The notes below the pieces were generated by a model. It saw nothing but the letters and a program-made list of their open reading frames with translations, was not told the DNA's origin and did no database searches. From positions 248,001-312,000 of the forward strand of contig NZ_SCWD01000002.1 of the NCBI RefSeq assembly GCF_004359515.1: a stretch of 64,000 nucleotides of DNA. Direction: 5' to 3'. Of the stretch, positions 7,982 through 16,128 are shown piece after piece (positions within the stretch are counted from its first letter, which is position 1; each line of letters starts with the position of its first letter). Origin of the DNA: Macrococcus carouselicus (lineage in GTDB: Bacteria; Bacillota; Bacilli; Staphylococcales; Staphylococcaceae). The position numbers and the translations under genes were made by a program.

Positions 7982-8779
7982 TTAAAAAGCTATTTCTGCA
8001 ATCAGGATAGCATGATCAGGGTAACCAACAGTTTTTTTATAATCATCTCTTTTAGTAAAGTCCCAGTCATATTTTATATCTGATATTATGATATCCTTTG
8101 CAAAGATATGATCTAATTTGTAGTGATTATTCCATTGGTCTTTCCACGAACAAAGTTCTTTAGGAGTATGAACTTCAATTCCATAGTCATTGAAATATTT
8201 AAGTATTAAAGGGTAACTATAGTACTGTCTTGCTACCCCAGGATAGCTGTTTATGCTATCTCCGTCTTTATAGCGACCATTATTAAAATCGCCAAGTCCT
8301 AAGATACGTCCATCTAACTTACTTGTATAGTTAACGATAGTTTTAAGTTGGTTTTCTCTTTCTAAGAAGTCCTTATCCATACTTTCTTGAGTTTTTAAAT
8401 TACTTCCGATTTTAATTCTTGCTCCGATAATATTTAAATCCCCTAAGGTTACGTGTATGAAATCAGGTAAAAGATTACATTGAAATTTTGAAAAATCTTT
8501 AAAAGAAAATTCATCATTAATTAAATGTTTTTTAACTCCGATAAGAACCTCATTAGATATTCCTTTATGGTCTGAATATTTGATTAAGTAATTGTTTTTC
8601 TCCATTTCGTCAATAAATGACTGATAATTCTTAACAAGATAAAATTCTGTAAGAATGAATATATCAACATTTCTTGATAAAATTTCTTCAGAAATTAATT
8701 TAGGTAACTCGTGATTCTTTGATTTACCGCAACGTTGATTAATATTCCATCCCAATATATTTAAGTTGTTATTTTTCAT
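7982..8779 (-). CDS. Endonuclease/exonuclease/phosphatase (EEP) family protein
   Basis: 265 aa with the ordered EEP catalytic motifs: GWNINQR (Asn), LTEF (metal-binding Glu), GDFNNG (Asp/Asn), KLDHIF (Asp-His) and YPDHAIL (final Asp-His pair). Members hydrolyse phosphodiester bonds of DNA, RNA, lipids or inositol phosphates; which applies here cannot be told. No signal peptide, so it acts in the cytoplasm. It sits between conjugation-element remnants and a small basic protein in an accessory island, which would allow a defence or DNA-processing role; that is inference. Confidence 0.82.
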   Translation of the reverse strand: MKNNNLNILGWNINQRCGKSKNHELPKLISEEILSRNVDIFILTEFYLVKNYQSFIDEMEKNNYLIKYSDHKGISNEVLIGVKKHLINDEFSFKDFSKFQCNLLPDFIHVTLGDLNIIGARIKIGSNLKTQESMDKDFLERENQLKTIVNYTSKLDGRILGLGDFNNGRYKDGDSINSYPGVARQYYSYPLILKYFNDYGIEVHTPKELCSWKDQWNNHYKLDHIFAKDIIISDIKYDWDFTKRDDYKKTVGYPDHAILIAEIAF

Positions 8780-9091
8780 TATTTATCTTTCCTTTCAAAG
8801 TAGGTTTTTTAAGTTATATATGAACTGTTAACTAAATAAGTAAGGGGGGCATCGTGATTTAAGCATCAGTAAATCATCCTTTCAAGGTATAAGTTAAATA
8901 AGATATATAAAGATAATAAATTTCAAAAAGAATATCATTTGTTTAAAAATTTTACAGGACTAGTGCCTGTAATTTTTTTTACATGGATTAGTAATCAAAT
9001 CATTAATAATGCTCCCTTTCAAAGTATATCCATCAATGAAGAAGTAGATAAATTCCAAAAAGAATATCATTTTCTTAAAAAATTTACAGGA
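8780..9091. other. AT-rich non-coding stretch with duplicated terminator unit
   Basis: No convincing gene. It carries two imperfect copies of a roughly 63-bp unit (8916-8978 and 9048-9110), each ending in a TTACAGG/CCTGTAA hairpin and T run. A continuous plus-strand frame runs through both copies but has no ribosome site. Confidence 0.55.
8916..8978 (+). repeat. Direct repeat unit 1 with terminator hairpin
   Basis: Starts ATAAATTTCAAAAAGAATAT; hairpin TTACAGG (8952-8958) with CCTGTAA (8966-8972), then eight Ts. Closely matches 9048-9110. Confidence 0.75.
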
Positions 9092-9110
9092 TTATTTTCC
9101 TGTAATTTTT
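9048..9110 (+). repeat. Direct repeat unit 2 with terminator hairpin
   Basis: Starts ATAAATTCCAAAAAGAATAT; hairpin TTACAGG (9084-9090) with CCTGTAA (9099-9105), then a T run. It overlaps the end of the convergent small gene at 9092-9292. Confidence 0.75.
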
Positions 9111-9292
9111 TTATAGTGTTCAACTAGGAATGTGATTGTTTGACCTTGTGTTGGTATATTACCATCAAATTCTTTTATCAGAGAACCAGCAATGTAAGTA
9201 AGATCTTGTTGAGTTGATTTATCAACAACAGCACTAAATTTCACAGGTTCTTTATAACGTTGATTAGCAGGAACAGGTTTTCCTCTCGGCAT
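9092..9292 (-). CDS. Small conserved-looking basic protein, function unknown
   Basis: 66 aa starting MPRGKPVPANQRYKEPVKFS, with AAAGGAG placed correctly before the ATG. It has a basic N-terminus and a predicted helical C-terminal half (QQDLTYIAGSLIKEFDG, TITFLVEHYKKITGK). The layout resembles small plasmid or ICE DNA-binding/partition proteins, but I do not recognise a family. It is divergent from the R-M operon, with 198 bp between the two starts. Confidence 0.55.
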   Translation of the reverse strand: MPRGKPVPANQRYKEPVKFSAVVDKSTQQDLTYIAGSLIKEFDGNIPTQGQTITFLVEHYKKITGK

Positions 9293-9374
9293 AAGAAGTT
9301 ACTCCTTTCATTTATGATATGCTGCAATTAAAGTAAATGATATTCTTTATTTGACTAAATAATACTATCTATAT

Positions 9375-9454
9375 TTTGATATGTCAAACAATAAATAAAT
9401 TAATATATCAAATAAGTTCATACTTATGTTATGACTCTTTTAAATTGATATAAT
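9375..9454 (+). promoter_or_regulatory. Probable R-M promoter region with dyad operators
   Basis: A dyad TTTGA-tatg-TCAAA (9375-9388) and a wider one, TTTGATAT (9375-9382) with ATATCAAA (9405-9412), stand upstream of TATAAT at 9449-9454. No good -35 is seen. The dyads could bind a regulator of the divergent small gene and the R-M operon. Confidence 0.35.
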
Positions 9455-9490
9455 AATGAGTAGTGTATATTAATAAAAGGGGTGCTGATA

Positions 9491-10381
9491 TTGACTATTA
9501 TTGATGCTATTTCTAACTTAATTGAAAATCCAATTTATAAATTAAAGGATACATATATTAATGAGCGAAACAGAGCAAATTCTGCTGGAGATGCTTTAGA
9601 AGAGTATGTAAAAGATTTATTTGCTGGAACTGTTACGGAACTGGATGAAAGTGAACGAAAAAAAAGATATAGTGAAGTCTTTTCGTATCTAGGGAATAAT
9701 TCTAATCCACCGGATATTATTTTAAAAAATAGTGATGCTATTGAAGTTAAAAAAATTGAGTCATCTCAGGGAACTATACAACTAAATAGTAGTTATCCCA
9801 AGAATAAACTATTAAATAGCAATTCTTCAATAAGCAAAGCATGCAGAGAATGTGAAGTGGATGTAGATACTGGTGAAAATTGGAATGAGAAAGATGTAAT
9901 ATATGCGATAGGCACAATTGATTCAAATTCTAGAAATCTAGTAAATTTAATTTTTATTTATGGTGATGAGTATGCCGCAGACATAGAAATTTATGAAAAC
10001 ATTAAACAAAAGATTAAAGATGGGATAGCAAAAATAGAAGGGATTGAATTTTCTCCTACAAAAGAACTAGGAAAAGTAAAAAAGGTAGACCCTTTAGGAA
10101 TTACTGATTTAAGAATGAGACCAATGTGGTCAATAGCTAATCCATTAAAAGCCTTTAAAGAAATATTTATAATTAATAAAGAAAAAAGTTTTAACTTTAC
10201 AGCAATTATTAATAAGAGAAAATGGAATAGTTTTGGAAATAAAGAAAAGTTATTGAAATTAATTAAAACACACGATAATGTATCGTTAACTGAAGCAAAG
10301 ATACAGGATTCTAATAATCCTGCTAAACTTAAAGAAATCATTGTTATTACAATAAATGCTGATATAGGGGAGAATGAATGA
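9491..10381 (+). CDS. Type II restriction endonuclease, NgoPII-like (predicted GGCC)
   Basis: 296 aa. The N-terminus [13 protein letters not shown] and the blocks [38 protein letters not shown] and SKACRECE follow my recollection of NgoPII, an isoschizomer of HaeIII. The PD-(D/E)xK site is visible as P-D75 ... E85-V-K87. Start TTG 9491 is preferred over GTG 9482, because AAAGGGG ends 8 bp before it and the N-terminus then matches the family. It overlaps its methyltransferase by 4 bp (ATGA). GGCC as the target is inferred from family resemblance of both proteins. Confidence 0.88.
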   Translation: MTIIDAISNLIENPIYKLKDTYINERNRANSAGDALEEYVKDLFAGTVTELDESERKKRYSEVFSYLGNNSNPPDIILKNSDAIEVKKIESSQGTIQLNSSYPKNKLLNSNSSISKACRECEVDVDTGENWNEKDVIYAIGTIDSNSRNLVNLIFIYGDEYAADIEIYENIKQKIKDGIAKIEGIEFSPTKELGKVKKVDPLGITDLRMRPMWSIANPLKAFKEIFIINKEKSFNFTAIINKRKWNSFGNKEKLLKLIKTHDNVSLTEAKIQDSNNPAKLKEIIVITINADIGENE

Positions 10382-11406
10382 AAATTATTAGTCTTTTTTC
10401 AGGGGCTGGCGGAATGGATTTGGGATTTAAAAATGCAGGATTTGAAGTTGTGTTAGCGAATGAATTTGATAAAAAGATATGGGATACATTTGAAAAAAAT
10501 CACAATACTCCATTAATTAAAGGAGATATTAAAAATATTAAGTTAAATGAGTTACCTTTAGATGTTGACGGCTTAATCGGTGGACCGCCTTGCCAATCGT
10601 GGTCTGAAGCAGGATCTAAAAAAGGAATCGAAGATGAAAGAGGACAATTGTTTTTTGAGTACATTAGAATTCTCGAGTATACTAAGCCGATGTTTTTTGT
10701 TGCAGAAAATGTATCGGGAATGATGGCTAAAAGACATAATCCAGCAGTTGAGAACATTTTAGATTTATTTGATAAGGCAGGTTACAATGTCAATATTAAA
10801 TTACTGAATGCTTATGATTATGGTGTTGCTCAGGATAGAAAAAGAGTTTTCTATATCGGCTTTAGAAAAGACTTGGTATTACCTAATTATCATTTTCCAG
10901 AACCGATATCTGAGGAAGATAAAATGACTTTAAAAGATGTTATTTGGGACTTAAAGGACAATGCGATACCAGCATTGGAAAAAAATAAAACTAATGGTGA
11001 AAAGTGCAATGTTAAAAATCATGAATATTTTATCGGAAGTTACTCTCCTATTTACATGAGTAGAAATAGGGTAAGATCTTGGAACGAACCATCTTTCACA
11101 ATTCAAGCTAGTGGAAGACAAGCACCTCAACATCCTCAAGCACCTAAGATGATAGCAGTCGAAAAGAATAAAAGGATTTTTGATGAAGAATATTTAGATT
11201 TATATAGAAGATTATCGGTCAGAGAAGTTGCGAGAATACAAGGATTTCCTGATGATTTCGATTTTATTTATGAAGATGTGAATAATGGTTACAAAATGAT
11301 TGGTAATGCTGTTCCAGTATTATTAGCTGAGATAATTGCTAAGACTATAAAAGAACACCTTACAAAGTTAACTATTGAAAATAATAGTCAGTTGGTATTA
11401 TTTTAA
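10378..11406 (+). CDS. DNA (cytosine-5) methyltransferase, NgoPII/HaeIII type
   Basis: 342 aa, protects the host from the endonuclease just upstream by methylating cytosine in the shared target. Motifs in order: [22 protein letters not shown] with catalytic Cys72, [21 protein letters not shown], a short target-recognition part ending [26 protein letters not shown] and X GNAVPV. The short recognition region is like that of M.HaeIII-type enzymes. Translation is coupled to the endonuclease through the ATGA overlap, an order in which the nuclease gene comes first. Confidence 0.95.
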   Translation: MKIISLFSGAGGMDLGFKNAGFEVVLANEFDKKIWDTFEKNHNTPLIKGDIKNIKLNELPLDVDGLIGGPPCQSWSEAGSKKGIEDERGQLFFEYIRILEYTKPMFFVAENVSGMMAKRHNPAVENILDLFDKAGYNVNIKLLNAYDYGVAQDRKRVFYIGFRKDLVLPNYHFPEPISEEDKMTLKDVIWDLKDNAIPALEKNKTNGEKCNVKNHEYFIGSYSPIYMSRNRVRSWNEPSFTIQASGRQAPQHPQAPKMIAVEKNKRIFDEEYLDLYRRLSVREVARIQGFPDDFDFIYEDVNNGYKMIGNAVPVLLAEIIAKTIKEHLTKLTIENNSQLVLF

Positions 11407-11445
11407 AGTTATAATATATAAAAAACACTTTTTAAGGAGATAACT

Positions 11446-12864
11446 ATGCCCGATGAAATTTTGGAGTTTGAGTTTGAAGATGCCTATCGTTTATTGGATG
11501 AAGTGCAAGAATCTCAATTTTTGGATTTTAAATCTAAAGAAATAAAAGGTAAAGGAATACAAAAGATTGTTACAGCTTTTGCAAATGCTGAAGGTGGTGA
11601 AGTATATGTTGGCATTAAAGATGAAAAAGAACCTGTCTTAGAGGTTTTAGATAGATGGAATGGTTTTGAAAAAATTGAAGATGCTAATTCTTTAATACAA
11701 AATATATATGAACATATTGAGCCTGCTATTTCATTGGAATACGAATTTATCAAAATAAAAGAACATGAATTTAGAGGATTAGTTTTAAAGATAATAGTTT
11801 TTAAAAGTAAGGATTTACATTATACCTCTGATCATAGAGTATATATTAGAAGAAGTGCTCAAAATCTAGAATTAAAAAATCAAAAAGAAATTATGGATTT
11901 ACAACTTTCAAAAGGAATAATTTCATATGAAGATCAACTATTAGGTAATTATTCGAGTGATGAACTTATTGAATCTGAAAGTTTAACACAATTTCTAAAT
12001 TCTTATTCTCCTAAGACAAATCCTGAAGAATATTTAAAAAAACAACGATTAATTAGAAAGTCTGGTAAAGAATTATTACCAACTATTGCCTCCGTGCTAC
12101 TATATGCAGATTTACCATCGGCAATTTTATCGAAAAAATGTGCTATAAAAATTACTAGATATAATACAAATGAAGATATCCCGAGAAGAGAGAACTTAGG
12201 ACAACAATTTACAGTAGAAGGTAATATTTACAATCAAATTTATTTAGCATTGGAATGTGTAAAAACAATAATCAATGAATTGAAAGTTTTAAGTCAAGAT
12301 GCTCTTATTGGTGCAAATTATCCAATTGAAGCTATCCAAGAAATTTTAGTTAATGCTGTAATACATAGAGATTATAATATATCTGATGATATTCATATTA
12401 TGGTTTTTGATAATAGGATAGAAGTAAGAAGCCCGGGTTCATTACCGGGATATATAACACCTGATAATATTTTAGAAGAACGTTTCTCTAGAAATCCTAC
12501 GTTAGTAAGATTACTGAATAAATATCCGAATCCTCCTAACAAGGATATTGGAGAGGGATTAAATACAGCATTTCAAAAAATGCAAGAGATGCGTTTAAAA
12601 TCACCCAAAATATTTGTAGAACAAAATAAAGTAATTGTTATTCTTCCACATGAAAGACTTGCTGAGCCTGAAGAAACCGTATTAGAATACTTAGAACAAA
12701 ATATTGAAATCAATAATAGAACAGCAAGAAAATTGTGCGGAATACATTCAGAAAATAAAATGAAAAGAGTTTTCCTGAGATTAAGAGATAGAAATCTGAT
12801 TGAAATGGTACCAGGAAAGCATGGAGCTTCCACAGCATGGCGTAAAACTAATATCAATAAGTAA
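11446..12864 (+). CDS. AlbA_2 (Schlafen-like) and HATPase_c_4 domain protein, COG2865 type
   Basis: 472 aa. The N-terminal AlbA_2/Schlafen AAA_4 domain (about 10-135) has E-x-Q-x-L-D-F-K-S-K and FANAEGGEVYVGIKD. A GHKL-type ATPase part follows, with NAVIHRDYN near residue 302, and PGSLPGY and GEGLNTAF further on. A winged-helix region occupies about 405-465. COG2865 proteins are often called RecG-related or transcriptional regulators. It starts 39 bp after the methyltransferase with its own AAGGAG and is probably co-transcribed. Position next to R-M genes suggests regulation or defence; this is inference. Confidence 0.85.
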   Translation: MPDEILEFEFEDAYRLLDEVQESQFLDFKSKEIKGKGIQKIVTAFANAEGGEVYVGIKDEKEPVLEVLDRWNGFEKIEDANSLIQNIYEHIEPAISLEYEFIKIKEHEFRGLVLKIIVFKSKDLHYTSDHRVYIRRSAQNLELKNQKEIMDLQLSKGIISYEDQLLGNYSSDELIESESLTQFLNSYSPKTNPEEYLKKQRLIRKSGKELLPTIASVLLYADLPSAILSKKCAIKITRYNTNEDIPRRENLGQQFTVEGNIYNQIYLALECVKTIINELKVLSQDALIGANYPIEAIQEILVNAVIHRDYNISDDIHIMVFDNRIEVRSPGSLPGYITPDNILEERFSRNPTLVRLLNKYPNPPNKDIGEGLNTAFQKMQEMRLKSPKIFVEQNKVIVILPHERLAEPEETVLEYLEQNIEINNRTARKLCGIHSENKMKRVFLRLRDRNLIEMVPGKHGASTAWRKTNINK

Positions 12865-13057
12865 ATATATTGTTATTAAATACATTATTTAATTCGATTT
12901 TTCGAAAAAAATATATTCATTAAAATAAATGATGTAAATTGGTTCAAATATCATTAGTCTCAAAACATTTCCAACTATTTTCATCCAATTTATGATTTAT
13001 AATATATTAATATAAAGGGAATATCATGTACTTAATGTATTCAAAGTTTATCCGTAT

Positions 13058-13167
13058 AGTTCTCAAAACGTTAATGCTGGAATTGTTGCAAACTTGTTTG
13101 CTTACAAGTTCAGTACGCAAACTGGCTTAGACAGTTTGTATTCCATTGAATATACGTTTACAGCACT
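13058..13167 (+). repeat. Right direct repeat (attR-like), duplicate of rpsI 3' end
   Basis: Repeats 3336-3445 with three substitutions (at 13110, 13127 and 13140 by alignment). It contains the last bases of rpsI coding sequence without the gene. The second dyad is weaker in this copy. Confidence 0.9.
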
Positions 13168-13196
13168 TCTCGAAATTATTCGAGAGGTGCTTTTTT
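13163..13196 (+). terminator. Terminator after right repeat
   Basis: GCACTTCTCGAA (13163-13174) pairs with TTCGAGAGGTGC (13179-13190), followed by six Ts. The stem differs from the one at 3441 but stands in the same place relative to the repeat. Confidence 0.85.
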
Positions 13197-13496
13197 GTAT
13201 GAGTTTGTCATGATGTAACCCGCTAAACACCCTTATGAAATTCAGATATTAAATCTTCATTTAAGTCGATATTACATACAAATACGATTATAAAAACTAA
13301 GATATTCAGTCTTACTAGTTACTATATATTACTAGATTTCTTATTAAGCAATACAGCCTTTACCTTAAAGTTTCCTTAAATTAGTAACTTCTCTGTTCTA
13401 TATTTCTCTTCACTTGTGTACATTGAATATAAGGAAATCTGAGTTTCTTAAATTTGTACGAAAATTTTTAATGAGGTATCAAAGAAAAGAGGATTT
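13197..13496. other. Intergenic region before DUF418 gene
   Basis: 300 bp with no gene. Its notable content is the CCTTAAA tandem element at 13363-13380. A TATATT at about 13399 could be a -10 box. The rest is AT-rich without repeats I can see. Confidence 0.5.
13363..13380 (+). promoter_or_regulatory. Tandem element CCTTAAA-N4-CCTTAAA, copy 1
   Basis: CCTTAAA at 13363-13369 and again at 13374-13380, an 11-bp period, 116 bp before the DUF418 start. The core and flanks (21 bases) are identical to the copy at 20380. Direct repeats with this period are typical of OmpR-family response regulator sites. Confidence 0.55.
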
Positions 13497-14672
13497 ATGA
13501 AAAGACTGACTGTTGTTGATAGTTTAAGAGGGTTTAGTTTGATGGGAATATTATTTGCTAATTTGCTCTTATTCCAGTTCGGCCATTATGGTGCGAATTA
13601 TCCGGAATTCTATGGGATTGATGCAGCAAATAAGCTTTTTATTTATTGGGTCAAGATCTTCATAGAAGGCAGTTTTATGCCGATATTTGCTGTATTATTT
13701 GGTTTCGGTTTAATGAAGATGAGTGAGAGTCTGGAGAAGAAAGGACGTCCTGTGAAGCGGGCAATCATTAGACGAGGATTAATTCTCTTCACTATGGGGA
13801 TGCTTCATTCTGCTTATCTTTTCAGTGGAGACATTCTTTATCTATACGGCACTGTTACGTTTATAGTGGTATGGGTGTTGAAGTTTAAGATTCGATCACT
13901 GATTATTATAGCTGCTCTAGTCATACCTTTAATTGTCGGCATTTTATTGGTTAATCCAGATTTTATGTTTGCGGCTGAACAAAGCTTTGCAACTGGAGGA
14001 TTAACTGCAGAACAAAGTGAATATCTCGCAGCAGAGAGAGGTATATTTTCAACTGGTACGCTACAAGAGCGAAAGGATTTCTTTATGGAAGAAGATCCAT
14101 TCATGGCTTTTACCGATGAAGAATTCTTGCTATTAATACCAATTGCCATTCTTTTTAATATACCGCTCTTTTTAATCGGTATGATATTGGCGAAGAATCG
14201 CTTTTTTGAAACCGGTCTGACGTTCGTAAAGAAAAATTTTATTTATCTTACACCGATTTTTATTCTGTTTAAAGCATGCATGGTGATCTGGCCGGATAAT
14301 GATATTCTAGGAACATTAGGTATCATCAGTGTGTATCTACTGATTTTCTCATATATTTCATTATTTTATGCGCTCTATCAGAGGTGGCAGGCACTCAAGC
14401 TATTTGAAGCAATCGGCAGACTATCACTCACTAATTATATTGCCCAGTCTGTGTTTCATTCTTTTATCTACTATGGCTACGGCATGCAGCGTTTTGGTGA
14501 TGACAATTTCTTATTATCACTGCTGATTGCTACTTTATTCTTTATCTTACAAGTGGCTCTAAGTAATCTATACTTCAAGTATTTCAAACAAGGACCACTT
14601 GAATATATCGCACGTGTTGTCACGTACTGGTCGTTTTCGCCGAATAAGAAAACCGATAATAAGTTAGTTTAA
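13497..14672 (+). CDS. DUF418 domain-containing membrane protein (YeiB-like)
   Basis: 391 aa polytopic membrane protein. The N-terminus RLTVVDSLRGFSLMGILFANLL is the heparan-acetyltransferase-like/YeiB signature, and the C-terminal DUF418 part holds RLSLTNYIAQS and GPLEYIAR. About ten hydrophobic helices. The family is thought to be involved in acyl or envelope modification, but no reaction is established. AGAGGA precedes the ATG. The CCTTAAA element upstream is shared with the ABC exporter at 20463, which hints at an envelope-stress role. Confidence 0.88.
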   Translation: MKRLTVVDSLRGFSLMGILFANLLLFQFGHYGANYPEFYGIDAANKLFIYWVKIFIEGSFMPIFAVLFGFGLMKMSESLEKKGRPVKRAIIRRGLILFTMGMLHSAYLFSGDILYLYGTVTFIVVWVLKFKIRSLIIIAALVIPLIVGILLVNPDFMFAAEQSFATGGLTAEQSEYLAAERGIFSTGTLQERKDFFMEEDPFMAFTDEEFLLLIPIAILFNIPLFLIGMILAKNRFFETGLTFVKKNFIYLTPIFILFKACMVIWPDNDILGTLGIISVYLLIFSYISLFYALYQRWQALKLFEAIGRLSLTNYIAQSVFHSFIYYGYGMQRFGDDNFLLSLLIATLFFILQVALSNLYFKYFKQGPLEYIARVVTYWSFSPNKKTDNKLV

Positions 14673-14721
14673 AGCTGAAAAATATATAGAAATGATTCAT
14701 GGAAAATAGGCGGAGTAAATT

Positions 14722-14802
14722 GTGAATGTAGTGCTACTTATTATAGCATTCGGCACACTGATGGGAATTATATTAGCAATAAGTAAAAGAAAAAAGAAAT
14801 GA
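14722..14802 (+). CDS. Small single-helix membrane peptide, 26 aa
   Basis: GTG start 6 bp after GGCGGAG. The product is a hydrophobic helix (VVLLIIAFGTLMGIILAI) with a basic end (SKRKKK). The layout is that of small membrane-inserted peptides, such as regulatory peptides or toxins of type I systems. No antisense RNA or homologue is known to me. Too short to be certain. Confidence 0.4.
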   Translation: MNVVLLIIAFGTLMGIILAISKRKKK

Positions 14803-14881
14803 TGATGAAAATAACAACGGTATGGAGTAGCTTTTAGTCAATCAAATGAGTGCATTACATTTCCTTTCTGGAGGTTTTGAT

Positions 14882-15085
14882 ATGAAACAGAATAAAAATA
14901 TCCTGGCACTTGTCATCCTCGTTACGGTGTTGGCAGTGACCGCTTCATTGCTTATAGCTATACAATCATTATTCAATCTGAAAGAGATTGATAATCTAGT
15001 CAATCAAGCCGAGGATAATCATCTGGAATATGAACTCATCATAACCAATGACCTCACTAATGATTATTACTTTAAAGCCAAATAA
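14882..15085 (+). CDS. Single-pass membrane protein, unknown
   Basis: 67 aa from ATG 14882, 7 bp after GGAGG. One N-terminal helix (ILALVILVTVLAVTASLLIA), then an acidic extracellular-looking tail (EIDNLVNQAEDNHLEYE). I do not recognise a family. The next gene follows after 21 bp with its own GGAGG, so the two may form an operon. Confidence 0.6.
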   Translation: MKQNKNILALVILVTVLAVTASLLIAIQSLFNLKEIDNLVNQAEDNHLEYELIITNDLTNDYYFKAK

Positions 15086-15106
15086 TGACTCATTTGGAGG
15101 TATATT

Positions 15107-15748
15107 ATGAAAATTAATCGATTTGAGCACGTGACGGGGACTTTTATAGAGGAGATAGCGGGACAGCGTGCGTACGGCTATAGTCGTGATGAGATGATGG
15201 AGCTATATGAAGCGTATGATGCGATTAAAACTGGACCTGTCCCTGGCAATACTCTGACATTCTATGAACGAGCAATAGGTAGAGTCTATATGCCGTTTAG
15301 TAAGGAGAAAAATATTGTTTATAGTAGTGTTATATATCATCACGTATATTACTATTTTCTGCAATGTGACTTTAATCAACAAATGGTCTATCTCTATCAG
15401 TATGAACCGGGGCAGCAGCCTCAGTTAATGACTGTACTGAGTATGCATGAGATAGATATGAATAATCTCAGTCTCATGGGTGAGAACGTGCATATTACCA
15501 GTCAGGGGAGGACTTTCCAATGCTATTACCCTCGATTATTTTCATTAGAACTGGAGAATGCAGAGTCAGTCATCCATATTGAAGATGACAAAGTCTATAT
15601 ATCTCAATGGATTGAAGAGGGCTTAGAAGATATCGATGATTATCATTATTATGAGAAGCTGATCATCAAGGATTTCATGGGTAATACATTAAGTGAAGAA
15701 GTCGGGAATTTATTTCAAGATGATCAAGGCGAGTGGTGGTTGAGCTAG
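15107..15748 (+). CDS. Hypothetical protein, 213 aa
   Basis: Soluble protein with no signal peptide and no motif I recognise. It is rich in Tyr (VIYHHVYYYFLQCDFNQQMVY) and looks mainly beta with repeated 20-25 residue strand pairs, which would fit a beta-propeller- or YopX-like shape, but I cannot place it. GGAGG stands correctly before ATG 15107. It follows the small membrane protein closely and precedes the T-box region. Confidence 0.6.
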   Translation: MKINRFEHVTGTFIEEIAGQRAYGYSRDEMMELYEAYDAIKTGPVPGNTLTFYERAIGRVYMPFSKEKNIVYSSVIYHHVYYYFLQCDFNQQMVYLYQYEPGQQPQLMTVLSMHEIDMNNLSLMGENVHITSQGRTFQCYYPRLFSLELENAESVIHIEDDKVYISQWIEEGLEDIDDYHYYEKLIIKDFMGNTLSEEVGNLFQDDQGEWWLS

Positions 15749-15904
15749 AGAATATTGATTTGGTTAAATTTGAGATGAATCTCAATCACTCATCACTTTT
15801 CGAATTGATCAATTTTTAATGATAAAACTGTTGCTATATAATCTGTATATGTTACCATAGTAAAAACAAATAGTTAAAACTTTGCACAAGAAAAGTAATA
15901 ATAT

Positions 15905-16107
15905 ATTTTTTCTTAGCGAGCTATTGAGGGTGAGAGTATAGCAGAACATATATTATGAAGCGCATCTTGTGAGTAACGTATTGAACTTAAGTAGGTATGT
16001 TCGGTGGCAGCATCGTTAACAATGAGAGTGTATGTCTTTTTGGGCATAAATATGAGTGGTACCGTGGATGTCAAGTTCACCTCTGTTATAGAGGTGGGCT
16101 TTTTTTA
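15905..16107 (+). promoter_or_regulatory. T-box leader controlling argS
   Basis: The T-box sequence GAGTGGTACCGTGG (16054-16067) is followed by the terminator CACCTC (16078-16083) with GAGGTG (16091-16096) and a T run. Upstream, GAACATA (15943-15949) pairs with TATGTTC (15996-16002) and AAGTAGG precedes it, as in T-box leaders. Uncharged tRNA would stabilise the antiterminator and allow argS transcription. I could not place the specifier codon securely; Arg is inferred from the gene. TATAAT at 15837-15842 is a possible -10. Confidence 0.8.
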
Positions 16108-16128
16108 TTTATAAAAGGGGGCTTTGTG

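Larger units (their letters stand above)
3336..13057. mobile_element. Genomic island integrated at the 3' end of rpsI
   Basis: About 9.7 kb bounded by the 110-bp direct repeats, clearly AT-richer than rplM-rpsI and the ecf genes before it. Contents: GrpB, phosphoesterase and GNAT genes, a truncated HAD gene, an IS3-family element, a truncated coupling-protein gene, an EEP-family gene, an R-M pair and an AlbA_2/HATPase gene. rpsI is a known integration site for Macrococcus resistance islands such as McRImecD. No integrase, relaxase or replication gene is intact here, so this copy is either a decayed element or one moved by enzymes supplied elsewhere. Confidence 0.85.

Noticed and set aside
8939..9127. 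62-codon plus-strand frame through both terminator repeats
   Set aside because: No ribosome site, contains two terminators, and overlaps a better supported minus-strand gene.
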